A DNA stretch of 64,000 nt from Flavobacterium sp. 90 (lineage in GTDB: Bacteria > Bacteroidota > Bacteroidia > Flavobacteriales > Flavobacteriaceae): the NCBI RefSeq assembly GCF_004339525.1, contig NZ_SMGE01000001.1:5890001-5954000 (forward strand), written 5' to 3'. Of this stretch, positions 27,097-35,104 are shown piece after piece. Positions within the stretch are counted from its first letter, which is position 1. Every line of letters begins with the position of its first letter. The notes under the pieces are model-generated. The model searched no databases and was not told the origin of the DNA. It saw only the letters and a program-made list of their open reading frames with translations. A program made the translations under genes and the position numbers.

Positions 27097-28422
27097 ATGA
27101 AAAGAAAAATAATGCTTTTAATTGGTGCCTGTATTTTTACAGTAATTGCTTTGGCTACAATTCAAGGCTATTTTATCTACAATATTTATAAATTAAATGA
27201 AAAGGAAATAAATACGGCCATTAAAAAGCAAATTGCCCGACTGGAAGACACTAATGAATGTGAAAATCTGAACGATACCTGGATATTACAATCAAAAAAA
27301 TATGTAAAGAAATATGTGAAGGGAAATGCAACAAAGCAAGATTATACCAAATACATTATTAGCAACAGAGATTCGCTTTCGAGAGCCATGAATGCTTACA
27401 TGAAAAGGAATGCGCAACCTGGAGATTATCCTATTAGTTATTCGGTTTATATCAATTCAGTTGCAATCGTGAATCATGGAAAACCGGAGACTTTGTTTAA
27501 TGGAAAAATATTAGTTCTGGCTAATGATACTTTAAAAAAGAACCAAATTCTCTCTTCGATGGGGCGTTCGGAAACTCAAAATACGGAAGACGAACTTACA
27601 ATCGTTGTAAAAAGTGATCGTTATTATAATTTTGAGAAATTGCAGCAAACTATTATTTCTAAAATGACAGGTTTATTAATCTTTTCCGTTGTATTAATGG
27701 CGTTTGTGGTTTTCTTATATTATATGTCACTCAAAAACCTCATCACTCAAAAACGAATTGCAGATATCAAAACTGATTTTGTCAACAATATTACGCATGA
27801 GTTTCAAACGCCACTTGCAACAATGGATCTTGCCATTAAAACATTACAGCGAAAAGACGCACAAATGAGTCCGGAGCATTATAAAAATACGCTCGCTATG
27901 ATTGCAAGGCAAAATGAAAGACTGCAAAAATTATTTCGTCAGGTAACCGAAGCTTCTGTAACGCCTATCGCCGGCAAAGATGTCATTCAGGTTACGAGTG
28001 AAGAAATTAAGGATATGATTGCAGATTTCGAACTTTCGAGACCTGATATAACTATTGAATTTACAAGTCAAAAAGAAGCTTTTACCATTTCAATGGATCG
28101 TTTTCACTTTAATACGATTTTGATAAATCTTTTGGACAATGCGGTAAAATATGGCGCTTTTAAAATTTTGGTCGACTTAAAACTAACGACAGGAAACTTT
28201 ATTCTTGCTGTAACAGACAACGGAAAAGGGATTCCTGTTCAGGAGCAGGTTTCGATTTTTGATAAATTTTACAGAGTCGAAAAAGGGAATATTCACAATA
28301 ACAAAGGTCTTGGCCTTGGGTTATTCTATATTAAACAATTGGTACAAACGTATAAAGGAACTATTAGCGTTAAAAGCGAAGAACAAAAAGGATCTTTATT
28401 CACCATTACAATTCCGGTATGA
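27097..28422 (+). CDS. membrane sensor histidine kinase
   Basis: 441 residues. Transmembrane helices lie near residues 5-28 and 195-215, enclosing a periplasmic sensor region of about 165 residues. The dimerisation/phosphoacceptor motif DFVNNITHEFQTPLATM has its histidine at 234. The ATPase domain shows the N box (ILINLLDNAVKYG), G1 box (VTDNGKGIP), F box (IFDKFYR) and G2 box (GLGLGLFYIK). It autophosphorylates and passes phosphate to the response regulator, whose ATG overlaps its stop by 4 bases (translational coupling). The divergent outer-membrane receptor gene and the shared GGTTAA boxes suggest that it governs that receptor. Confidence 0.95.
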   Translation: MKRKIMLLIGACIFTVIALATIQGYFIYNIYKLNEKEINTAIKKQIARLEDTNECENLNDTWILQSKKYVKKYVKGNATKQDYTKYIISNRDSLSRAMNAYMKRNAQPGDYPISYSVYINSVAIVNHGKPETLFNGKILVLANDTLKKNQILSSMGRSETQNTEDELTIVVKSDRYYNFEKLQQTIISKMTGLLIFSVVLMAFVVFLYYMSLKNLITQKRIADIKTDFVNNITHEFQTPLATMDLAIKTLQRKDAQMSPEHYKNTLAMIARQNERLQKLFRQVTEASVTPIAGKDVIQVTSEEIKDMIADFELSRPDITIEFTSQKEAFTISMDRFHFNTILINLLDNAVKYGAFKILVDLKLTTGNFILAVTDNGKGIPVQEQVSIFDKFYRVEKGNIHNNKGLGLGLFYIKQLVQTYKGTISVKSEEQKGSLFTITIPV

Positions 28423-29117
28423 AACATCATATTTTATTAGTCGAGGACGATTTTGATTATGCTTCTATATTAAGGCAATATCTTGAATTTTCAGGCTTTA
28501 ATGTAACCTGGGCAAAAGACGGTAAGGAAGCTTTGAAAATTTTTCCGGATACGAAACCTGATATCTGTATTCTGGATGTCATGATGCCTCACATGGACGG
28601 TTTTACGCTGGCTGAAAACATTATTGACAAACACGCCGAAACTCCTTTTATCTTTTTGACAGCAAAAGGTTTTAAAGAAGATAAAATAAAAGGTTTGCGT
28701 CTTGGCGCCGATGATTATGTGGTGAAACCTTTTGAAGTCGAAGAATTGATTTTGCGAATTCAAAATATTCTAAGGCGAAGTCAAAAACCAGTCGTAAAGA
28801 ATGCACCGGAACCTATGGTATTTTCTATTGGGAAATATGTTTTTGATGGTGACAATTATACGCTTTCGCATGAAAAAATCACACAAAAGATTACCGAAAA
28901 AGAGGCACAATTGATTCGGTTTTTATATGCCAATAAAAATAAACTGGTCAAACGCGAAGATATTCTAAAGGAAATCTGGGGCAATGATGACTTCTTTTCC
29001 GGTCGAAGCATGGACGTTTTTATCAGCCGTCTTCGGAAATATTTTAGCGAAGATCCAGACATTTCTATTCCCAGCGTTCGAGGTCTGGGATTTAAATTTA
29101 ATAGCAACAATGAATAA
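28419..29117 (+). CDS. OmpR/PhoB-family response regulator
   Basis: 232 residues. The receiver domain (about 1-120) has the acidic pair EDD near the start, phosphoacceptor Asp53 (ILDVMMPHMDG), the threonine of FLTAKG and the lysine of VVKPFEVEEL. A winged-helix domain follows (about 135-230), with ITEKEAQLIRFLYANKNKLVKREDILKEIWG and SRSMDVFISRLRKYF-type features ending in VRGLGFKF. OmpR-type winged helices bind tandem direct repeats spaced about one helical turn, which is what the GGTTAA boxes in front of this operon and of the receptor gene show. Confidence 0.95.
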   Translation: MKHHILLVEDDFDYASILRQYLEFSGFNVTWAKDGKEALKIFPDTKPDICILDVMMPHMDGFTLAENIIDKHAETPFIFLTAKGFKEDKIKGLRLGADDYVVKPFEVEELILRIQNILRRSQKPVVKNAPEPMVFSIGKYVFDGDNYTLSHEKITQKITEKEAQLIRFLYANKNKLVKREDILKEIWGNDDFFSGRSMDVFISRLRKYFSEDPDISIPSVRGLGFKFNSNNE

Positions 29118-29135
29118 AAATTTAAAAATTCTATT

Positions 29136-29567
29136 ATGAAAATCATCTTATTACTAACCCTTTTAATTTGGGGAACTTTAGCTCAGGCACAAACAGCAAC
29201 TGCAACTGCGGGAAATACAACTGTTGTTGCAAAAGCGCCTTCCACACAAACAAAAACGACAAGATCTTCTTCATCTGTTTCGATTTCTAATTCAGATGAT
29301 TCTTATTCTTTACTGGCAAATTTCGATGCTTCGAAAAGTAAAAAATTAGAAAAATTATTGTCTGATAACTTAGACAACGATATGGAATCAACTGAGCGTG
29401 GCAGCAAAATCTGGAAGAAAGACAACAATGGCGAAACTGCTTATTCTTTTGTATTAAAAGAAGGAAAATTAAAAGTCAGCATTGATAAAGAATTAGTTTC
29501 TAATGAAACCTTTGAGAAATTAAAAACATTAGGAGATAAAATTTCTGAAACACTTTCAAAAAACTAA
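29136..29567 (+). CDS. small exported protein of the kinase/regulator operon, function unknown
   Basis: 143 residues. Residues 1-19 are a signal peptide (LLTLLIWGTLAQAQ). Then comes a Thr/Ser/Ala-rich low-complexity stretch (about 20-55) and a charged C-terminal half (FDASKSKKLEKLLSDNLDNDM...SFVLKEGKLKVSIDKEL). No cysteines, no membrane segment beyond the signal and no recognised family. The ATG is 18 bases after the response regulator stop, so it is probably the third gene of the operon. Possible roles are a periplasmic accessory or ligand of the sensor kinase, but this is positional inference only. Confidence 0.75.
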   Translation: MKIILLLTLLIWGTLAQAQTATATAGNTTVVAKAPSTQTKTTRSSSSVSISNSDDSYSLLANFDASKSKKLEKLLSDNLDNDMESTERGSKIWKKDNNGETAYSFVLKEGKLKVSIDKELVSNETFEKLKTLGDKISETLSKN

Positions 29568-29641
29568 AAGTTACTTTTTAGATTTCAAAATCACTAAATA
29601 TTTGGATAAATCTCTCTCAAAGACACAAAATCACAAAGATT

Positions 29642-29743
29642 TTGTCATTTCGACGGAGGAGAAATCTCCGCAAGAAGCTCGACAAAGATTGGATTCTCGT
29701 TGCGGAGTTACTTGCGGAGATTTCTCCTCCGTCGAAATGACAA
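29642..29743. repeat. REP-like palindromic repeat, copy 2
   Basis: Same terminal inverted repeats as 20781-20909 (TTGTCATTTCGACGGAGGAG and its inverse). The interior is the reverse complement of that copy, so the two are inserted in opposite orientation. An apparent 63-codon frame here (29602-29793) is a by-product of the repeat. The rest of the gap, 29744-29845, is AT-rich with a weak match to the 16927-17079 element. Confidence 0.85.
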
Positions 29744-29845
29744 GATTACGTAGCTATGTGAAAGAAATGTATTTCTTTTTACATTTTTTTTAGCTGAAAA
29801 AAAATCTATATTTCTATGTATTATTTTTTTTAGAATAAAAGAACT

Positions 29846-29882
29846 AAAAAAAGCCGAAAATCAATGATTTTCGGCTTTTTTA
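29846..29882. terminator. bidirectional Rho-independent terminator
   Basis: AAAAAGCCGAAAATC pairs with GATTTTCGGCTTTTT around AATG. It lies between the convergent kinase operon and the delta-60-repeat gene. Confidence 0.88.
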
Positions 29883-29918
29883 TTCAAAGAAAACTAAACT
29901 TTTATATCAGTATTAAAC

Positions 29919-32900
29919 TTAATCTTTAATTACTTTTTTAGTCACAATTCCAGTCTCATTTGAAATCTGAAACATGTAAACTCCAGTTGGTAAATTAGAG
30001 ATATTTAGTTTCGTAGCTGTTGCTTTTAATTCTTTCGAAAGGATAATTTGACCTGTTACGTTAAATACATTCAATTTTGCATTATCTGATGAATTCATTT
30101 CAATTGTGATGAAATCTTTAACCGGATTTGGATACAATCTGAATGAATTTTGAAATTCGAAATTTTTTGTTCCCAGAACTGTAACATCAAAACAAGTACT
30201 TTTTGCCGCACATCCGTTTTTTGTCACTTCAACAGCATAACTACCTAATTGTTTTGGCGTAAAAACAGGATTGGTTTCATTTGGAATTGTTGTAAATGTT
30301 CCGTTATTGCAAGTCATCCATTTATATGTCGCTCCAGTTTCGGCAACAGACAGTTTTCCTGCATTGTATGTAAGCGTTACATCAATACCTTTTACGGTTA
30401 CTATTTGCGTCGCTGTTGCAATGTTATTACTTATGTCTTTTGCTGTCCAGGTTACTGTTGTGTTTCCGACAGGAAAACTTCCGGGAGCATTATTTGTAAC
30501 GGAAACATTTGCACAACTATCCGTTATTGCCGGATATCCTAATACAACATTTATTGCGCTGCAATTTGTCTCCATCTCTGCTACGACATCAGCCGGAGCG
30601 GTTATAGTTGGTGGAGTTGTATCTTTTACGGTTACTATTTGTGTTGCTTTTGCGCTATTATTACTTCCGTCAGTTACAGTCCAGGTAACAGTTGTTTTTC
30701 CTAAAGAGAAACTTTTTGGAGCATTATTTTTAACTGAAGCAACTGAACAATTATCAGCCGTTGTTGGTGTTCCCAATACTACATCTTTGGCGCTGCAATA
30801 TTCTCCAACTTCCACTGTTACCGCTGCCGGTGCTGTGATTGTAGGCAAAGTAACATCTTTTACGGTAACTGTTTGAGTAGCGGTTGAAGTATTATTGTTT
30901 GCGTCTTTTACTGTCCAGGTTACTTTTGTGTTTCCTAACGGAAATTCTGTTGGAGCGTCATTTGTCACTGAAACTACCGTGCAATTATCTCTCGTTACAG
31001 GAGTTCCCAATGAAACCTGTGTTGCTGTACAACCTGTGTTTAAATTTACGGTTACAGCTTCCGGAGCAATAATAGTTGGTTTTTCAATATCTGAATCTGT
31101 AATTATGACAAAATTCTTCGTTACAGTTTCCGAATTAGCATCTGTTATTTTACACCAATAATTTCCTTCCGGTAATCCGCTGGCGGTCGCTGTTGTTGCT
31201 CCATTAGACCAAAGATAAGTATAAGGACTTTTTCCATCGTAAACTGATACTATCGAAGCTGAACCGGATTGATTTCCAGGACAAGTTAAATTGGTTTGGA
31301 TGGTTGTTGCGTTTACCGTAGGTTTAACATAAGTACCTTTTAGACGAATAAAATAAGCAGACCTAATTCCTTGATAACCTGAAAACACTCCGCCTACATT
31401 TATTTTTCCATCAGGAAATAAAGATATAGTATAAACCGGACTTCCAAATCCTGTTTTTGCGTCAAAGGTATTGTCTATTGTTCCATCAGTATTTAGACGT
31501 GTTAAACGGTTTTGAGTAACGCCTTGATACGTATTATATTCTCCTCCTAAAATTATTTTTCCATCAGGTTGCAAAACCACAGAAGTAATTGTACCGGTAT
31601 AACCTGTTCCCACATTTTCAGTTATAGTTCCGTCAGCAAATAAAGTATCTTTACTTCCATCTGAATTTAAACGAATCAAATAACTTTGATAATTTCCCTG
31701 AGGGTTAGTATAACCTACAGTTACAATTACTTTCCCGTCTGGCTGTAAAACAATATTACTAACATCAACTGCAGAATCATGCAGCGTTTCGACATTAAAG
31801 GAAGTGTCTCTACTTCCGTTCGGATTTAGACGAATCAAATACTTTTCAGCAACTCCGTTAAAAGCAGTAAATGATCCTCCTAAAAGTATTTTACTATCTG
31901 GTTGTACTACAATAGAAGAAATTAAAGTTTTGGTAAAATCATAGCCCGTTCCCGGTTTAAAAGATTTGTCCTCGCTGCCATCGATATTCAAACGAAATAA
32001 TTTTCTATAAGGTAAGTTTGGATAACTATCCACAAAAGCGCTTACGAGTATTTTGCCATCAGGCTGTAAAGCCATCTCTTCAACCGCATATTCAAATCTC
32101 TTAAGAAAGGAAGTATCCAGCGAACCATCAGGATTTAAACGAACCAGAGAATTTTTGGGTGAATTACCAGTCTCCGTAAATTTTCCTCTTACTAATATTT
32201 TTCCATCAGATTGCAATAGTATTGAACTAACTTCATTATTGAATTTATAATCAGGGTTAAATGAAGTATCCTTGCTTCCATCAGCATTTAAACGAATCAG
32301 TTTCTTTTGTGTTACTCCCTGAAAATTGTCAAAAAATCCTCCTATCAAAGTTTTTCCGTCAGTTTGTACCGCCGAACAAAACACCGCTGCGTCAAGACCT
32401 GTGTCTTTATTAAAAGAAGAATCTCTGGTTCCATCGGAATTTAAACAAACAATGCCTTTATCAATAATATCCCGACAGTAAGTATATTTTCCTCCAATAA
32501 GGATTTTTCCATCATTTAAAAGAGTTATGGCGTTAACATCCGCATTTGAACGCCCATTAAGAATATTTGCACTTTCACTAAAAGAAGGGATTGAATAAGT
32601 CGTATCTACGGTTCCGTCAGTATTAAAACGATAGACAGCATCATCACCATTAGATCTATAAACGGTTGCAAGTAGTTTCCCATCAGACTGTAAATACATA
32701 TTACTCACACTTTCACTAGTCATGTAAATAAAATTACTTGGATTGACAAATGAAGTATCAATGCTTCCGTCCGGGTTTATACGAACCAAATATTTCTGAG
32801 CTACTCCCTGATAGCGTGTAAAACCACCGCCTACCATTATTTTTCCATCATTTTGTATTATAATAGACGCGACTGAACTGCCGGCGAAGCCAGATCCCAT

Positions 32901-33584
32901 ATTAAATGAAGTGTCTTTTGTACCATCTGCATTTAAACGTACCAAATAACTCTGGGCAACTCCCTGATAGGTACTAAAACTCCCGCCTGCAATTATTTTT
33001 CCGTCAGATTGAACAGCGACTGCAAAAACATTGCTATCAAATCCGTTTTTTATATCAAAAGTTGAATCAAGGCTTCCGTCAGCATTCAAACGAATTAAGC
33101 GTCTTCTGGGTTCTACATATTGTTTTTTATTAACCACAAGTATTTTCCCATCAGTTTGTAATGCTAAAACACTCACAAAAGCACTATTCTCCTGTACGGC
33201 TCCAAACTCAAAAGAAGTATCTTTACTACCATCCGCATTTAAACGTATTACAAGATTTTTGTCATTTTTATCGAGACCTCCTATAAGTACCTTTCCATCT
33301 GGCTGTAAAGCAACCGCTTTTATATCAAAAGTATTGTCTCCGTAATAATCAAAAGTTGGATCAACGCTTCCGTCAGGATTAATACGAATCAATAATTTTG
33401 TTATCGCACCATTATAGATACCCGCACCTTTTACAATTATTTTCCCATCTGGTTGTGTTACCATACAATTTACAATACCGCCAAATCCTGGTACTGGTCC
33501 AAAACTGTGCTCAATATCAGCAGGGTTTTGGGCAAAAGTTATTAAAGATTGTAAAACACAAAAAAAGAGTAGAATTTTCTTCAT
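29919..33584 (-). CDS. T9SS-secreted delta-60-repeat protein with HYR modules
   Basis: 1221 residues. Signal peptide 1-18 (ending FAQN). Residues about 25-760 consist of many degenerate repeats of roughly 50 residues with the core pattern LQPDGKILVGGxF...RLNADGSxDTSF, the delta-60 repeat, which probably folds as a beta-propeller. A PKD/SprB-like segment follows near 765-835 (TIQTNLTCPGNQSGSAS), then three HYR-type modules (ATQTVTVKD...TITAPAAVTVE). The last 70 residues (LYPNPVKDFITIEMN to VTKKVIKD) are a type A T9SS sorting signal. It should be a large cell-surface or released protein, possibly adhesive; no enzymatic motif is present. Monocistronic, with terminators on both sides. Confidence 0.92.
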   Translation of the reverse strand: MKKILLFFCVLQSLITFAQNPADIEHSFGPVPGFGGIVNCMVTQPDGKIIVKGAGIYNGAITKLLIRINPDGSVDPTFDYYGDNTFDIKAVALQPDGKVLIGGLDKNDKNLVIRLNADGSKDTSFEFGAVQENSAFVSVLALQTDGKILVVNKKQYVEPRRRLIRLNADGSLDSTFDIKNGFDSNVFAVAVQSDGKIIAGGSFSTYQGVAQSYLVRLNADGTKDTSFNMGSGFAGSSVASIIIQNDGKIMVGGGFTRYQGVAQKYLVRINPDGSIDTSFVNPSNFIYMTSESVSNMYLQSDGKLLATVYRSNGDDAVYRFNTDGTVDTTYSIPSFSESANILNGRSNADVNAITLLNDGKILIGGKYTYCRDIIDKGIVCLNSDGTRDSSFNKDTGLDAAVFCSAVQTDGKTLIGGFFDNFQGVTQKKLIRLNADGSKDTSFNPDYKFNNEVSSILLQSDGKILVRGKFTETGNSPKNSLVRLNPDGSLDTSFLKRFEYAVEEMALQPDGKILVSAFVDSYPNLPYRKLFRLNIDGSEDKSFKPGTGYDFTKTLISSIVVQPDSKILLGGSFTAFNGVAEKYLIRLNPNGSRDTSFNVETLHDSAVDVSNIVLQPDGKVIVTVGYTNPQGNYQSYLIRLNSDGSKDTLFADGTITENVGTGYTGTITSVVLQPDGKIILGGEYNTYQGVTQNRLTRLNTDGTIDNTFDAKTGFGSPVYTISLFPDGKINVGGVFSGYQGIRSAYFIRLKGTYVKPTVNATTIQTNLTCPGNQSGSASIVSVYDGKSPYTYLWSNGATTATASGLPEGNYWCKITDANSETVTKNFVIITDSDIEKPTIIAPEAVTVNLNTGCTATQVSLGTPVTRDNCTVVSVTNDAPTEFPLGNTKVTWTVKDANNNTSTATQTVTVKDVTLPTITAPAAVTVEVGEYCSAKDVVLGTPTTADNCSVASVKNNAPKSFSLGKTTVTWTVTDGSNNSAKATQIVTVKDTTPPTITAPADVVAEMETNCSAINVVLGYPAITDSCANVSVTNNAPGSFPVGNTTVTWTAKDISNNIATATQIVTVKGIDVTLTYNAGKLSVAETGATYKWMTCNNGTFTTIPNETNPVFTPKQLGSYAVEVTKNGCAAKSTCFDVTVLGTKNFEFQNSFRLYPNPVKDFITIEMNSSDNAKLNVFNVTGQIILSKELKATATKLNISNLPTGVYMFQISNETGIVTKKVIKD

Positions 33585-33688
33585 AGACTAGTAGTATTTA
33601 TTTTATTATAATTAAATAAGCATCAGAATCTCAAACAAGTGAGGATGTCAAATCGCAACAAACATAACAAAAAACTTTACTTTTTTAT

Positions 33689-33702
33689 TACGGTTTCCCG
33701 TA
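33689..33702. promoter_or_regulatory. TACGG-TTTC-CCGTA palindrome (candidate operator)
   Basis: A perfect 5-bp inverted repeat with a 4-base spacer, 105 bases upstream of the delta-60-repeat start codon. Its GC-rich arms stand out in AT-rich surroundings, which suggests a protein-binding site. No cognate regulator can be named. Confidence 0.35.
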
Positions 33703-33885
33703 TTGGTGGTATTAAATCAAGTAGAATATTTTTCTTTCTATCATTTCTCTTTATTCATCTCATTTATTCTCCTGATTTAAGGTTTCAGTATATCATTGGC
33801 TGTGCCTTCACTTAAACTCTTCCAGCGCACAAAATTTAAGACACAAACAATAAATATCAACAAAAGCCTTTAAAATGAAACGATA

Positions 33886-33913
33886 AAACCGTCTTGAATT
33901 TAGACGGTTTTTT
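33886..33913 (+). terminator. terminator-like hairpin
   Basis: AAAACCGTCT pairs with AGACGGTTTT around TGAATTT and is followed by a T-run on the plus strand. No plus-strand gene lies upstream of it within 4 kb, so it may end an untranslated or antisense transcript. Confidence 0.55.
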
Positions 33914-34007
33914 TTATAGAAAAACGGGAAAATGTATATCTAATTTAAAAAAGCTGTTAGCTAAAACATCTTAATTTTAAATACTTATAAAAATCAAAAA
34001 AGAAAAT

Positions 34008-34664
34008 TTATTCACCTGTTTTTGTATGAGGAGCATCTACAGCTTTCGATTGTGATGAACCTATTTGACGGAGAAAAATAGAAAGAACTATAATAGCAAA
34101 TACAGATAGAAACTCACTTTGCCAATTTTGAAATGATTCAAACCAAAATCTGGAATCAGCGATATATTGAGAAGCTTTTTCTAAGGGTTTTCCTTTTATA
34201 GAGAGTTGTTCGTTTTCATCTTTTAAACTTCCGTAAAAGTGAGCCAAAAATGATAGCAGAAATAATAAAAGCAATGCAATACTTAACGAATGCTTATAAA
34301 TGGCAAGAATCCATCCACCTTTTTTAACAGCCCACGGAGCATCTTTTTTAGTAGACGAAGGTTCTTTGTCTACCTCCTCTTCTTTATCAAAGTCTTTAGA
34401 TTCTGAAGATCCTTTTTGCTGTAGAAAAATAGTTAATACAACAAGAAGTCCCATTTGAAGAAATTCACTTTCCCAATTCTCAAAAGTAGATTCGATAAAA
34501 TGCCCGGTTGAAAAATAAGACATTAAAGTTATCGATGAAGCGCCATTTTCTATAAGTTCTTTATTGTGTTCCTTAAATCCAAAAATAATTTGTCCTGCAA
34601 AAGTCGCCACAAATAATGCAAAAAAGCAAATGGAAAGCCCATTGTTACGCATAAAGGTTTTCAT
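34008..34664 (-). CDS. DUF6766-like inner-membrane protein
   Basis: 218 residues with four hydrophobic segments (about 8-28, 70-85, 122-143, 188-203) arranged as two similar halves. The first half has NGLSICFFALFVATFAGQIIFGF, FENWESEFLQMGLLVVLTIFLQQKGSSESK; the second has SLSIALLLLFLLSFLAHFYGS, FQNWQSEFLSVFAIIVLSIFLRQIGSSQSK. This internal duplication with the NWxSEFL and QxGSxxSK motifs is what I know as DUF6766. Function is unknown; these genes are often found near general-stress genes, and here the divergent neighbour is a catalase operon. A charged lysine/glutamate loop separates the halves. Confidence 0.75.
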   Translation of the reverse strand: MKTFMRNNGLSICFFALFVATFAGQIIFGFKEHNKELIENGASSITLMSYFSTGHFIESTFENWESEFLQMGLLVVLTIFLQQKGSSESKDFDKEEEVDKEPSSTKKDAPWAVKKGGWILAIYKHSLSIALLLLFLLSFLAHFYGSLKDENEQLSIKGKPLEKASQYIADSRFWFESFQNWQSEFLSVFAIIVLSIFLRQIGSSQSKAVDAPHTKTGE

Positions 34665-35104
34665 AATTATTTTATGTTTATGAAGTTAATTCGTTAAGAC
34701 CTATTTATTCTCTTTCTTACTATTTAATTATTTCGTCTACCAGTAAAACCTGCGATTCCATAAATTTTTCAGATCTAATAATAGCTTTTCATTTTTCTCC
34801 TTGAAATATGATAAAATTACTTCGCACCTTATTCAAACTATTTACATTATTCTAAAGCATTATTATATTATTACTTGTTTTTGTCACGAAATAAAACAGC
34901 TGTCAATATATTGATTTACAATAAATTAAACTCAACTGGCAATTGTATAATGTAAGAATTGTAATCTTATAACTGCAACCATGAGAGTAAGAGTACATTT
35001 GGAAACCCTGATTATTACACCATGTTTTATTTTCATTTTTTATAGAAGATAAACTTTATGGAACTTCTTTTTTCAGGCTTTTTTAACCAATAATACTAAA
35101 CAAT
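34665..35104. other. 440-base divergent region upstream of catalase
   Basis: Lies between the DUF6766-like gene and the catalase and must carry both promoters. It is AT-rich. A 23-codon frame at 34981-35052 starts with ATG but has no supporting feature. No repeat or hairpin was recognised. Confidence 0.45.

Larger units (their letters stand above)
33585..34007. other. 423-base intergenic region upstream of the delta-60-repeat gene
   Basis: Contains the 5' region of the minus-strand delta-60-repeat gene with the TACGG-N4-CCGTA palindrome (33689-33702) and, at 33886-33913, a terminator-like hairpin. No small gene with a plausible start was seen. Confidence 0.5.

Noticed and set aside
29602..29793. 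63-codon plus-strand frame
   Set aside because: It lies almost wholly within the palindromic repeat 29642-29743; such repeats give chance frames on both strands.
30271..30876. 201-codon plus-strand frame rich in Val/Thr
   Set aside because: Antisense to the HYR repeats of the delta-60-repeat protein; its regularity mirrors that repeat.
34981..35052. 23-codon frame upstream of catalase
   Set aside because: Could be a leader peptide, but nothing beyond an ATG supports it.
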